Source: Archegozetes longisetosus (taxonomy: Eukaryota > Arthropoda > Arachnida > Sarcoptiformes > Trhypochthoniidae). From it: DNA of 64,000 nucleotides. The notes beneath the pieces were generated by a model. That model searched no databases. It worked only from the letters and a program-made list of their open reading frames with translations, and was not told the origin of the DNA. The number at the start of each line of letters is the position of its first letter. The first letter of the stretch is position 1. The DNA lies in the NCBI GenBank assembly GCA_018873245.2, contig JAEMBT020000005.1, positions 14,026,001-14,090,000 on the forward strand, read 5' to 3'. Both the position numbers and the translations under genes were made by a program. Positions 43,901 to 58,400 of the stretch are shown here, in pieces.

Positions 43901-46900
43901 TTCATTGAATGTCTTCCCTTTTGTAAGAAAACAATATTCTTAGATTTTGCGGCCTTCAAATTCAATTATACACTACATGCAGTCAAAAACAATAATAACT
44001 ATACAGTCAACTAATCATAGACTAGAATATGTCTTAACCTAAAAAGTTTTTACTCTTTTAATCGAACAGCACTGTCTCAAACACAAACTTCTGCTTCAAT
44101 TTTCTCATTTTTTTATTATTACAATACAATAATTAATGAATTAATCGATAAAACAAGAAAAACAAATAATATTACACTTTGGCATTTGTTAGTATTTCAC
44201 TAGAATTAAAATCTATTAGTAATTACTACCAAATTAAAAAATACTTCAATAAAACGGTTATTCTATACATCATTGAAAAACAACATTAATTATGTAATTT
44301 TTTTTGGATAATTGTACTCAATTATCGGAGGAATAAAGTATTTGTTAGTTTGGCAAAAATTATGACTAATATTTCATATTTAAATATTTTGAAAAAATGT
44401 TCATATACAGTACTGTACGTTTATATGCATACTATTATTCAAACTCTATATAATGAGATAAAAAGATTCCCAAAAGATGTAATCATTATTAATGAGAGGA
44501 AAATACAATTTTGCTGTCAACAAATCATTATTTGTTTAGAGAACAGAATTAAGAATAATATAATTGATAAAAATAATACTCTGTCTTTTATATAGCGTAC
44601 ACGAAAATTAAGTAATAATTATTGTCCATATTAGGAGAGTTTGTGAAGTTTACAAGCTTTTATCAATCAAAATTTGTTGTTTTCATTGCGAGTAAATTCC
44701 TATATTATATCATTAGCTTAAAGGAGATGTCCATCATTTCGTTTATATTGACATAAATTGGTGTCTAATAAGAAAAACATATCCTTTATTTAATTCATAT
44801 GTTAATCATTATTATGTTATTTATTAAATATTAGGGTAAATGTGGCGCAAAGCTAGAGATCCCTTAAATGGACATCAACTTTAAAGATCAGTATCAATAA
44901 GTATTCGATTTCTGAATCCTGTAATTGATATTTATATAAAAATGAGATTCCACATTTTTTACCATTCAATAGTGCAATGCCTTCACTAATAAGTAGATGC
45001 ATTGGGGGGACAGTTCTTTTCTATGAAAATCTGACATAAAAATCTTATAAATGTGTTTTATCTTCAATCGTTTCATTTCTGTCTAGGTTTTTTGCCCAAT
45101 TATTCATAAATAGACTACCTTCTCACTCGTTTCTCGATACAAACAAGTCGTCAAATAGTTTCAATAAAACTAATTCAATGAAAACTTCACATAAGAGTCG
45201 GATCACGCTTTCAGAGAATATGGTTAAGTTCTCAGACAAACCATAGAAATCTTGAAATTAAGGCTTAAATTATATTAAACCTAAGCTTCAGTTTAAAATA
45301 AATCTTTTCTGTCGGATAACAGTTTAGAAAACTGAAGTTTTATGCATTACATGGCTAAAATATAAGGCTCAAACTGAATAAAAAAAACTTTTCATAAACC
45401 GAAAACTTGAGGATCGAAAAAATTGGTCTCTGTATGTGAATAAATAAAAAGCTAATAAAATATATATCAAATATCATTACAATGAAATATAGCTTAATTC
45501 GAAGCATGATAAACGCTTTCTGGAAGGCTAAACAATACTAGACTATCAAATGGTGTGTTAATCGTTGACAATATGAAAAATATGTGATAAATAGAGTTTA
45601 GAGTTTAGGTGATCGGCTTCCAGATAATAACAAAGGCTCAGAATCTCATTACAGGCTCTCTAATGCGAAAACATGGCCTATTATAAAGCATAATATGATA
45701 TAATACTATATTATTATTTACTCTACATTGAAGTGCATGAGAGAAATGAAAATTGCACTTCAAATGCCTATTATTTATCTGAGTATCATTTTTTAAAGCC
45801 TATATAACTATTATTACCTTAAGAATGACACCATTTATCAATCAAAACGTTCCTTAAGCTATTAGATCGAAAAGATTTTTCAGTAGTCTATCATTTATTG
45901 TAACTGTTTAGTGTATATTCTGCTCAATTCTTTCATATAAATGTTGGGTCAATAATTGTTTAATTAGGAGTTCACTTCTTATCTCTTTTGAGGAATACTT
46001 CAATTGAAGTTAGATTTGAACTTATATTTGATCACAAGTTAAAATAGATTTTCATATAAAGACTTTTTAGATAATAAATATTTACATATTTCGATTTGAA
46101 TTGTTTAGAAGAAAACGTGATCTCATATGAAAATTAAACTTTAAAAGTTTGTTTAAAACATCCCTTAAGTAATAAAGGAAGTAATAGTTTTGGCTCTAAA
46201 TAATAGTATCCAAGAGTATAATTGTCTTCAATTCTTAATGCATTGTCTGTTACGGCATTATTGCTAACGGATATCATATAAGATAGTTTTAAAGTAGTAT
46301 TTAATTGCACTATTGAATGGACGAACAAAAAATTGAATCAAAGCAAAAAAGAACCAAAAATATGTGTTGTTAATACGCCTTTAATACTGTCTTCTGACAC
46401 AGAAGTTTCAATTAATATTTTATAAATAAATGTTTGATAATCAAATTTTCATTTGAATAATTCAATTTTTAAAGATATTCTATACTGCAAAAATCAACTC
46501 AAGCACAAAGTTTTGGTTCTTTTAATGGATCAAATTTCTTATTTCAAAAAAAATCTAAATATAAAACTTCTTATAAATGGTCACTTTTTTCACGTAACTC
46601 CAACATTGAAATCAGGATTCAAAATATAAGAAAAACTGAACATAAGATTGAGTTTGAAGCTACTCAATATAATTTCAAGAATGGTGAGAATGAGTCCAAA
46701 ATTGACTTTTAATAGAACCTAAAGTAACAAAATTGTGTTTTTTCATTGAAAGAAAAAATAATGTTAAAAATTTCATAACAAATCCATTGTTTTATCACAG
46801 CTTCGATCAATTATTGGTCATAATTTCTGTTCAATTTCTCTTCGAATCAGAGAAATAAGTGATAAAATAGAGACTCTCGTTATTCATGAAAAACAGGCAC

Positions 46901-49900
46901 AAAAACACTTTCAACACAAACAGTGAAAAACACTAGCATTGAAAACATGCTGAAAAAAATAATTAATTTATCAATTGTTATTAGAAAAATAAAGTCCATT
47001 AATATTATCTCAAAATGCAATGAATGTGAGGATCAAATTGTGCAAAACGGCGGCAATCGTGTTGTAGGAGAGGAACAACTATTGATTAGTCCATCGGTGA
47101 CTACGAACTGATCCAGGGATAGAGTCGTGTCAGCGAAAAGCGCGTGAAGACCATTATTATTATGGCTATTATTACCACAGTTTGAGGCATAAGACGGCGG
47201 CGACGATGAAGAACACGACTGTTGTTTGTAAGTGAGTTCGCAAACAAATGGCAAATACAATAGAAAAGAAAAAATAATAATAATATAATTCATGCCAATC
47301 AAAAATGCATTTCTTAAAACTTAATTTCTATTAATTATTGGTTTGAGTCAATGCCTTAGTTAAAGGAAAAGCTTTCCCGAAAGCGTTTCAAAGCTATTAG
47401 ACTATCCAAAAGTTAAGCCTTTATTATAATTTACTTCATTTTTTGTTATTAATTTTGATTAGCAAAACAATTAGTAATTATTATTATTATTATTATTTCG
47501 ACACTCATTCTTTAATAGCATTGCGTTAGTCGTTATGATAACAGAAAAAATGACTTATAATCTATTATGAAATACTGTTAACATCCGTTTTAATTATAAT
47601 CATCTCTTGTCTTATTCTGTCAATTGTTGTCAATTATTGTAATCAAACGACTCAAATACAGAATACAGTTATGTACAAAATGAAAAGGATGTCAATTAAT
47701 GTGTGGATATGCAGTATATAAGCCTTACTTTCATGACAATAGTTTTCATTTGTACATCCTTTCGATACTAAATCAAAAACTCCAGGCACAATATTTAGTC
47801 AAAGCTATGAAACATTACTTTTTCAAATTAAGTACACACTTATTATTGACTTAAATGAAGCAGCATACGTATTTTAATGCGAATTAAATATGAACATATA
47901 CTCTAATGAATGTTAGTTTCATTCAAATTACTTTATTGAAACCTTTGACAAAGATATAGCTAAAGACTTGTCTTGTACTTCAGATTAAAGCTTATTGAAA
48001 CCCTTACGCAAAAATATATACATTCAATTAACAGTACGAGAAACTTATCATGTTATGAATTTTTTAAAGAAAATCATTTTCACAACAACTTCATATAATT
48101 ATTGTCAAGTTTGAAGCTATTAAATCAATTCTCTTAAGCCTTTGAATGTACAGCAAACAATATCAATATTGATATAAATAACAATTATTTGTTCCCTTAT
48201 TTAAAGCCCAACTAAGTGCAAGATTTTAAAATGTTTACTTATTAAAGTTGAGATGTTTTGGGATTAACGTATAAGCAAACCAAACGTTTGAAGCGTATTT
48301 CAACATAGGATGAAAAACTTTCATAATTAGCTTACTCACTAATTAACTGAAAGCAAACTTTCAATTCATAACTTCAATTATTTGTTTATAATTTCATTTA
48401 AAAGGAAGAATATCTTACAAAATATTTATTACAAATTAGTAAAACAAGTTTAGGAATATTATTGAATCGCTCTTTCAATTCTGAAAAATCTAACATTTTT
48501 AGAGAAACTCAAGAACTCACTTTTTGGTAAAAGTTATTGCTAAACATTAATAAATCAATTAATTAATTACAGAATGTCCGAAAAACAACATTCTCGGAAA
48601 TAAAATTGAAGTTTATCCCGAAAAGCATATTCTCAGTCAATAATGAGTGGAATATTTTTTTGCTGATTAACACTTGTTCATAAACAAGCTATAATATCAA
48701 TAGTGACCTCAAATATACATAATTGTTAACTGCATATAATTAAGGTTTGTTAAAAAAAAATAGCGCTTATAATTCATGTGTCATTTGGCATAACAGTTGA
48801 GATTAAAACGAAGTTAATTTCGCGTTAAAATAAAGATGACTAACGAAACACTATATCTTATAGTGAGTTATAATACGTATGGGAAGTTTTCATTTGAATG
48901 ATGGTCTCCGCCTTAAAAATTGAAATGCATTTAGAAATTAGTTGGCAACAAATAGAATTAACAATAGATTGAGACCAATTGTTGGTCAGATTTGCATAAT
49001 TGGATATTAATGTGATCATTGGCCACAAATTGGTGTCACTATTGATGAGACAATAGTGTTAATTAGTGACAATAATAGCGATTTGGATCACAGCTGCGCC
49101 CAAATAACTGCGATTTAGGTATTACAACATTTAGCATTAGGACAGGAAATCGTAAATTAATTCAGTTTATAATCGAAATGATGGGCCGTTAAGAAAGAAA
49201 AAGATATCTTACAGAGTACTGCCTTCAAGACACTGCTTAATATATTATCTTTTATTATAATCAATTATAAATTAACATTTTCTGGAGCTGATGATAGGCT
49301 CTGCAAATGTTTTGCTTAAATCTAACTTAAACTGTATTACTTAGGAATGAGTGGGGTTTCGAGAATCGTAACTCTACTTACTACTAAAAAATACATTTAT
49401 GTAAAATGTCCAATTGAAATAAATGAAAAAAACTTCATAAATTATCTAAAAGTTGTATTCATAGCAAATTCAATTGATTTTGCATTTGTTTACTATGATA
49501 AACGAAATTTTAAATTTAAAATATTAATTGTATATGTCGGGCATATTTCAAACAAATGTTTGATCTAACAAAACTTTAAAGAGTGATAAATACAAAATGC
49601 TTTGGTAATATTTTTGTTTTGTTTACTAAATCAAACTTATATAATGAAAGTGACGAAATACCTAAAGTGATGAGAATATTGGGTCATTTCAATTGTTTTA
49701 AGTACAACAAAACGAAATACTTTTACCGGTAGAACTAATCCCAAGATGCTATAATTTAAGACCAATTTCTGGAAAACCCTAAACTGAATCGCCTAGAATT
49801 GGCATAACTAGTTCCTACCTTGAGAACAGTTGTGTCCTCAGTAACTAATCAGGTCCGCCAACTCAACTTAGTTCATACATAAACTCCTATATAATGTACT

Positions 49901-52900
49901 GTCACCCACTCGGGCGAACATTCTTATAAACACACACTAACACACATTCGAGTCAAGAAGAAAAAATTGGTTTCATGCAACATGTGTGTGAGTCAAGTAT
50001 GTTTTGCCAACGAATCAGAAGAACTTGATTAACATATTCATTAGTATTTCATAAAAAAGAGTAAATAATACAAGAAAACAAAAAATATAAGTCAAGTGAA
50101 AATCAGTTACGATTTCCGGCCGCCTATTTCGCAATCGCGAACAAATTTATATTTTCCCTATTCTTCTTGTTGAATGTATAATACAATATTTTAATAAATA
50201 CATTTGTCAAACATAGTTGAAGTCCCAGATTTTCTCAATGACTAATCTTACAGTTTCAATTGTTTTTAACTCTGGGCTACCGCTAACTCTTCTTAACTTT
50301 GAAGGGTTTCGTATTTTTGCAAAGTTTACTTTATTATTATTACTTTAACACAAGTTTATTATATTGTTCGCTCTTTTCTCTGTTGATAGTTATGTCAAAT
50401 TATAATGAATAACTGTTGAGCACAATCAGTAAAATGATTGCATTGATTGCAAGCTTTTTATCGAAGGCCTCTTTAGATGGCTTTAAGGGCAAAGAGAGCG
50501 AGACATACGCTATGGGGGGGACGCACAAACACATGTGCGACTAATTCAGTTTAATTTACATATTGTCACTATTATTTGCATGAAAATAGTTTTATTAATT
50601 CAATTATTCATTAGCCAATCAAATCATTACTCATTTGATTTTTTTCTATTATTTGATTCTGACATTCAAAATGTCAAATAAGAAATCAATTGGTTCTGAC
50701 ATTTATGTCACTTTTAAAGCTTAATTGTTTCATAAGAACTTATAATGTGAATTAACATCACTGCTTGTGAATAGATAACAAAGCTTTTTCAACAGAGACA
50801 GTTTTAAATAATGATCAATTTTGTTCACAAATATAAACATTTGTTATGCATAAGAATTAAGAAAAACTTTTCTAATGCCAGAAATACTGAAATTGTTATC
50901 AGAAAAATGTTTTCAAAGAAAAATCGACTAATAATTGGACTCATAAAAAACAAGTTCTGAGTGAAATAGTTATCAAAAAAACGTTCAATTTATTCACTTC
51001 CGAAATATCTAGAGACCAAAAGCTTTTTAAAATTGCCAATAAATAGTGTTAATAAAATTAATGAGAAAAAATGAATTATTAGTGCGCTTTGTGTAATGAA
51101 AAAAGTAATACTATTATTAATGACTTTAGAATATTTGATTCGATTGTTTTGGCAATTAGAAACTTCAATCAATTCCTACCTTATCGTTAGGCGAGTCGTC
51201 ATTAACCGAATACGTAAGATCTGTCTCTTCGAAACCTGTAGCAGACATTCGTTGGTCTCCTAAATGAACACCATTGGAGTTAGGATCCGGTGAATTAAGA
51301 CACGTTTGGATCAGAGCTTTTCCGGCGTCCGATGTGATCATTGGCTGCAATTTTCGGGTCGCGAACGTGTATACGTGACCAGTTTCTGAGGCTACCAAGA
51401 GCATCACTTGTGTTCCCGTTAGTGTTGATAATTCGTATGCCTGTTCATTAATAATTTAGGTTTTTAATTATTGAACCGAAAACTTAAGCATCTTTTCTTG
51501 TTTTTAATCATTTAGAAACATTACATTGTTTTTGAGTAGTTTTTTGACCCAAGCATTTTGTATAATACAAGCGTATGAAAGGAAAACTCTAATTTGAACT
51601 AATTTTCTAGCTTCATTCCTGCTATTATTCCGATTCATTTATTCAAAATAGTTATTAATATATTATTGAATCAACACTAACAAATTGTGTACTGTTTCAA
51701 AAATTGTTATATTCAAGTTGAAAAGCTTTTAGTAACGAAGACTATTGTCTCGGGCGGCTTTTCTCAAAAGACAAACAATTAATAGTGTTTAAGATGGAGA
51801 TGAGCTCAATACCACTTAATCAAATAAAGCGCTTATTAAATTTGAAAAATGACCACTCAATCCAATATAACCATTTGTTATAAGTTTTAAGAGTCAAGTC
51901 TAGACTATAGAAATAGTTCGAAGACTTTGTCGTAACTCTAATTAAAAATAATTTAGGAAAAAAAATAAGAAATTGAAGCATTTTTGAGACAATGTTAAGA
52001 ATTGACATTATGTACAATACGCAAACACTCGTAAGCGTAAAAAATTGAAAGTATTTCACTTTATTCACATGAGAAAACAAACACAAATTTCTTTATCAAT
52101 CATACGATTGACAAAACTCTGTCAGAAAATGATTAAAAATCTAAAGTAAAAATATCGCTTTTCAATCCGTATGTTTGTCCGGCGAAAGAACAAATAAAAA
52201 CTTAGAAAATAGTTGCGAAAAGCCTTCAATTTTGATTAATAGTGATATTTATTTATATTTTAGTTTTAATGAATGATCACAAAAAACAATGTCATCATTT
52301 ATTACGACTACTATATAATTGCGAGACAACACAATCGAAAGGATGTTAAACAAATTGCGTTCAGGTATTAATCAATTATAATTACACTTAAGCGCAACAG
52401 AAGCCATGTCTGATTCAGTACAGCGTCAAACACTCTTATTAATACACTCTTAAATTGACGTCATCACCAAATCGTCAATTATTTCAAAATTATACTATTT
52501 TTCATCTCAATCAAACTCAAACTAAAAGTTAAACTACTCTTCTGTTTAGGCCAAAATTAACCAAAATTTGATGTTTAACCAAATATTTGACTAACTTTTA
52601 GCCTTAAAAATGTGAAAATTGCATTACTCGATCGTCTAATGAGAGAACGGGATAAGCTTTAATCATACTCACTTATCGTATTCTTTGTTAAAACGAACCA
52701 TTTGTTCCCAAAATATTGTTCATTGACAGAAAAAAATCAGAGCAAAAGGCATCGAAAAGAAGATATTTTGTACAAGTCTAATTCTAGTTTAAAAAATACA
52801 CTTTATTGTTTGTTGAAGTTGATATCAAATTTTGTAAATAATTTTATTGGCAGAATTTTAGGCTCTAATTTTTCAACTGTTAGCACAAAATTATCTGAAA

Positions 52901-55447
52901 GCAAATTCTTGACATAATTGTTTCACTTAAAAAATAGGTGAATATTTTTGGAATAAGTTTGTTTCAGTCATTATTATCAAATGTGTTACTTATTAATTGC
53001 AAAATTTCTTGTCTCTCTCGCAGTTTTGGCAAACATTCATCTTTTATATGCCTTTTTGTCTAGACCTAAAGGACTTGTAGTTTCAGATTAACTAAGAGAC
53101 TGAATCGAGTCGTACAATATTTGAGAATTTGACTCTGTTTCAGAATAAGGTTTCACATTTTCTTCTATAAATAATTTCAGTAAATAGCAATCGATTAAAT
53201 GTATTCCTATTATCATATGAGTTATCTGGTTAAAACACGTGTCAAATCATTTTCAATTCGTATTGCAGTAAGAGTTTTTAATAGACTAGAAACAGTTTTA
53301 ATAACTGTTGGCAAAAAATTAAACAAACAGAAAGATGACATAAATCTCATATTAATATTAATATTTGAATATTTAAAAAAACTTTTTCAAACGGTTTCGA
53401 GTGTTAGGAGAAAATATTTAAAGAATCATTTCTATTTGCAAGAAAAGTCTTTGCTTCAGACTATACTTCAGTCAAGTTTTGAGAAATACAGTAAAACTTA
53501 ACGATAGCTAAAGTAGAAGTTTATTAAAACGTTGCACAGTTCTCAGTATGTATTCTAATACTAAAACAGCTATGATTTTGAGGCATTTGAGCGTTTCAAC
53601 AACTATTAAGCGAGTAGGAATCTTACACAAGTCGAGGACTATCTTAGAAAAAATACTTGAGCAATTCTTTTCATAAATAACATATTTTATTGAAAATTGT
53701 CATAGAATTTTTCAACTATAAGAATTTTATAATATAAAATATAAAACATGAAAAAACAAAAACAAGTTTTAAGACTACATCATATTAAGAATATGATTAA
53801 TGAATCAAAATTTTTATAAACGATATACACAACCAGAAAAGTTTTCAAATCTAACAATTCGCAAACTTATATAAAATAGGATTTATTTGAAACCATAGCT
53901 TCATTGATACTCATCGATAACCTTCTGAAATAACACCTACTTATTGATCTTCGGGCTAGTCAGTTTTATGAAGTTCTACTTTCGCCCTAATATTTCAAAT
54001 TATTATTTATTAAATCTATACTTATATGAAATTTATACTAAAGATAAGAAATAAATCATCTTATCAAACCATGCGATTATCCGCTGCGAAAAGAGTTAAT
54101 AAAAATTCGAAACACTTTCCAAAACATGCAAAACTTTCGAAATGACGCCAATAAGTACAAATGAATTATTACCCATGTTTTAATGTTTTTAAGAGTGTTT
54201 TTAACCCTTTTTCAAGTGTAGACTTAATAGACAAGATAATCAAAACAATATTTATGTGAATCAGACATGAAACAAACAAAAAGATAATAACAGAAATAAC
54301 TAGGAATTCAGTTTTTCTGCAACTCGATAGGCTGAAAAAGACCATCTTTTGTGGCTTTAATAGTTTTTTATATTGAAGGAAAGCTGTCTATAAATGAAAG
54401 TCTGTTCACAAATTCTCAAATTCGAGCTAAATATTGGAAATAAACTTTTTGATGGCATCAAATTTATTTGTATAAAGACGTGAATAAATAAATAGACTTT
54501 GAAAATATGTGATATTTCAGCAAATTTTGTCTAATTTTGGAAAATTAGCGAAAGACTTTTGATGCCCAAAAATAAAACTTAAGAAACTGATAGAAAGTGA
54601 ATTTTAGCTAAGAACCAGCAAAACTGGTCAAACAAATTTCAATCAAATAGATCTTGAAGATCAAAAATAGCTTATTAAATCGAAAATCCAAGACGTTTCA
54701 ACCCATCAAATAGTATTTAAAACTAAATCAAACGAACAGATGGTCTGAAAATAAACTCGCAATAATAGGACAAAAAGTGAGTTTAAGATCAATTTCTGTC
54801 TAAAATAGATTTGAAAACTGAAGAAACAGTTAATTAAACGAAAAATGTGTGACAAACTCCAGAAACAGTACTTAAAGCCAAATCAAACGAACAGATGGTC
54901 TGAAAAAACTTGTGATAAAAGAGATAAAGGAACTAAACGAGCAGTTGAGCAAAAGTCAATAACTAATGAATACGTGAATAGAAAGAATGCCGAAAACATG
55001 AAAACTTACCTTTTTCATGATTCCAGTCTTGCGTTTGGAGAAAGTGGTGTATCTTCTCAGCTTATTGTCAATAAATTCCATTTTAATCTTAACTCTTCCT
55101 TTGGTTTTCTTGCCATTTGGTGGCGGAACCCGTTTCTGGTGCTGGTTATTATTGATGCCATTATTTTCCAAACATTTTCTCTTATTATTTGAATTATTAT
55201 TAATATTATTGTTGATATTAATACTATTCTGATTATCGTTAATATTATGATTAAGGCTATTATTATGACAGCTAATTAAGTTATTTTCGAGCTCTAGAGT
55301 GTCATAACTGTCTAACTGATCCAAAGTGTGGTATTTATCGGATGAATGTTCGTCAGAATTGTCCTCACTATCACTCAGAAGTCGATCCGAATCAAACATA
55401 TGACATAAGGGCGAAGACTTACTGCCAATCAATTCGAATGAATTCAT
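40909..55447 (-). CDS. SRF: Serum response factor (MADS-box transcription factor), seven exons
   Basis: Exons on the minus strand: 55010-55447, 51180-51440, about 47105-47218, 41853-42072, 41517-41711, 41058-41308, 40909-40983. All phases agree and give about 517 residues (human SRF 508). The N-terminus is acidic and Asn-rich. Exon 1 ends inside the MADS box (GRVKIKMEFIDNKLRRYTTF, SKRKTGIMKK); exon 2 supplies the rest and the SAM extension (AYELSTLTGTQVMLLVAS, ETGHVYTFATRKLQPMI). Exons 3-5 are Ser/Thr/Asn-rich. Exon 6 has LMYNPTQGVVYA and NNAFSQ, like the human activation domain. The protein binds CArG boxes as a dimer with actin-MRTF or ETS partners to control muscle, cytoskeletal and tracheal genes. 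The end of exon 3 (47105 or 47102) and any extra exon in the 5-kb intron are uncertain. Confidence 0.92.
42073..47104 (-). other. SRF intron 3
   Basis: About 5 kb, AT-rich. No transposase, RNA gene or convincing additional exon was seen; scattered short frames lack homology. Confidence 0.5.
47219..51179 (-). other. SRF intron 2
   Basis: About 4 kb, AT-rich, with a short ATT run near 47478 and CACA-rich sequence near 49931. No further feature seen. Confidence 0.5.
51441..55009 (-). other. SRF intron 1
   Basis: About 3.6 kb splitting the MADS box between the codons for MKK and AYE. No further feature seen. Segments at about 54721 and 54880 repeat AAATCAAACGAACAGATGGT, a small local duplication. 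Confidence 0.55.
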
Positions 55448-58400
55448 GATTAATAAGAATTAATGGTTATCGCAGTACTATTACTGAAAACAAATGGCAA
55501 AATAATAATATTAAAAATGGTTTAAACCAAGTTAAAACACATTTATTAATTAAACTAAACAAAGTTCAAGATGACAATCAATTAAAGTTCAAGTAATTAT
55601 TAATCACTTAATTATTTACTTCATTTACACGTTTTTATTACTTCAAAATAATGTAATTTTTGTTTATTTTTTGATTTGTGCCTTTCTCGTTATCCCGTAC
55701 ACTCGCAACGAGTTTTAAAGACTGAATGGCTTTCCGTAAATACTGTGTTACTGTTTTTCTCGCCCTTTAGTTTGAGTACTTTCAGAACTTCACGTTCAAT
55801 AAACTGTTTGTGCGCGTGTCATAAAGGTGTGTTTTAATCAGTCAGTTGTGGGTATTAGGAACGTATATGTTTACCTCCATTCGTAATGCTTCACTTCCTG
55901 ACTTTGGTAGTGCAAACTTAACTTGACTCTATATGAAAATTTCATTTTAAGTGATGGTAAATATGTACACTAACTGTACCTCAGTTGTGTGTTCATTGAT
56001 TGACAGTTGGTTTAACATAAATTCATAAATGATGTCAATTATTTATAGTTAAACACTTTTGCTCTATTTGAGCCGAAGTTATATTTTTTAAATACCAAGT
56101 TTATATTAATCTCATTTAGATTCGAATAAGAAATGCGATAAACTTTAAGTAAATCTGACAATAATTGCAGTTTACTCATTAGGTTTAAAAATTGTTAGTA
56201 AAATAGTAAGTTCATTTCTAGACCAGAATATCGTTTATTTTGATATGAATTTTCTCATGAAAATTGTTACGCCAACTTTTTGCTAAAGCGTTTCTTTTCT
56301 ATCAAATCTGAAAAATTTGATGAAAGTTTGAAGATTTGAGCAAAATTTATCTGAATAGGTCCTCAACCACGAGAAAAGTAAATGAAGTGAAGTGCATTGT
56401 AAGAACTTGAAAAACTGTTTTCATTGTACTTTCAATTAAACAACTAAAAGGTTATTTATTTTTATTGCTATCACTAAAAAAGTTTCTTTCAAAATACAAC
56501 TCTTAAGCTAAACCATCAGAAATTGTGATTTATTCAATTAAAAAGAGTTTTATGGCCAATAAACTAAAATTTTCACAAAAAATTGATTGAGGGTAAAAAA
56601 TGGTCAAATTTTCTAAATTAGCGGAACGCCAATTGTTTTGTTCTGAAGACTTTTGGCTTATGGTACACATATAATCATTGATTTAGGCAACAATTAAAGC
56701 ACTTTTTATTACCTTATCTAAATTGAATGCAATGCCTTTGTAATACATTTGGACAAAAAGATAGGATATCTGTTTTTTCAAAGTTTTATTACACTGTCCT
56801 CAAAATAATAATCACTAGTCATTAAAAAGTTTTACACTCCTTTTCTCAAATTTTAACCATTTTTTCTGTTGTGTTAAAGAACTTCAATTGAGCTATTATT
56901 TTATGGAACTTTAGCTTAGAAATAAGTTGCTGAGAACTTGTTTAACTTTTCGTTTTAATGTGTGAGAAAAAATTATGAAAATTTTGTAAGAACTTTTTTT
57001 ATTATGTGAAGACAACTCTAAAGCATTACTAATGCTTAAATAGATCTATTTATGTTTTAAGAAAACCTATCACTTAAAACCTGGTTTAAAGTTTATTCTT
57101 GTTTAGCATAAATTGGAAGATTTTCTTTTAACAATTAATAGTCAGACAATAGTATAATAAAGCATTCCTTTAGCTCTAGAGAATAAGATTTATTATTCAA
57201 TTACATAATAAATTCTCATTTTTGCTATACGTTGAAAACGATTTTCAGAACACTAGAAGTAAATATAAATTCAATATGAGCGTCACTTTGTCGCCACCGA
57301 TGGGTCTTTTCTATTAATAAGATTTTCGAAATAAAGTAAGACTTTTTTAAAACTTTTAAAAAGGAAAGCCTTGTGTGGATAAGAATACAATTAAAAAGTG
57401 ATGCCAAAAAATGTTAGTGAAAATATGTGACGAAAAACGTTGCAAGCTCTTCCGGAAATTTGAGGACAAGAATAAGAAGTCTCATTAGCTTCACGAATAA
57501 TTATGATTATATCTTAAAGCCGAATCAGTTGGCAAATGAAATTTCATAAGATTTGCTAACAAAAATTTGCTTGATTTTCGGTAAACCTAATCTAACCTAA
57601 CAAAGTGTAGCCTTAGAAGAAAACACCTGAAAAATTTAGTCTAATCTTCAATATTTAAATCAATTTGACTTGAAGTTCGGTAAATGGACAGTTAATATTC
57701 AATCCACGAATCGAATAATAAGTTACATAGCTCTTTAAAATCTATAAATAATCCTTCTCTGACTGAAACTTGTTTTTTATAAGTGTTTGATAAGAAACTA
57801 TTAAGATAAATAACTAATTGAAGATTCTCCTTTAAAACTGAAAGTGTTTTGGGGTATTTCGAAATTGCATAATCGTAAGAATTGAGTATATTTTCGATAT
57901 AGTTTGAGAAGTAAGTCATAAAAATCGAATTTCGAAACCTTCTTTTAAGTTCATTACTGAAAACACTTCGAGAGTTAATAATACGACTCCAACGCGTGTG
58001 TCATTTAAAACCCGCTTAATATTCTGTAATATTCTTGTGTAATAAGTTATTTGCAAAAATTTTTAGAATCTTAAAAAGTGATTCACTTCAACTAATGCAA
58101 ATCATTCACTAGAGTTTGACCTAAATTTTAAAAAATAATGCTTTAGATGTAACATTTTGGCTTAAATTAAAGCCTCAATTAACCGAACACTCAATTCAGT
58201 GATAGTTATAGTGTACTTAGAATTACTAAGGTTCTGTTCCTCTATTTATTTTTGTCTTTTGATCCTAATTTCAGAAAGGTTTTTATTTTGATACAAAAAT
58301 AATTTTCTGTTATTATTATTTCTTGTCTTTTTGTATAAAAGCGATTCTTTCATTATCGTGAACATAACTGCATCTGCCTTCACATTGAAAATCATATAAG

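Noticed and set aside
44350-44595. 81-codon open frame in SRF intron 3
   Set aside because: No homology and no in-phase splice sites; typical chance frame in AT-rich DNA.
53199-53501. 100-codon open frame in SRF intron 1
   Set aside because: Low-complexity Lys/Leu/Phe composition, antisense to the gene, no recognised motif.
54845-55192. 115-codon open frame on the plus strand
   Set aside because: Antisense to SRF exon 1 and its intron; the opposite strand encodes the MADS box.
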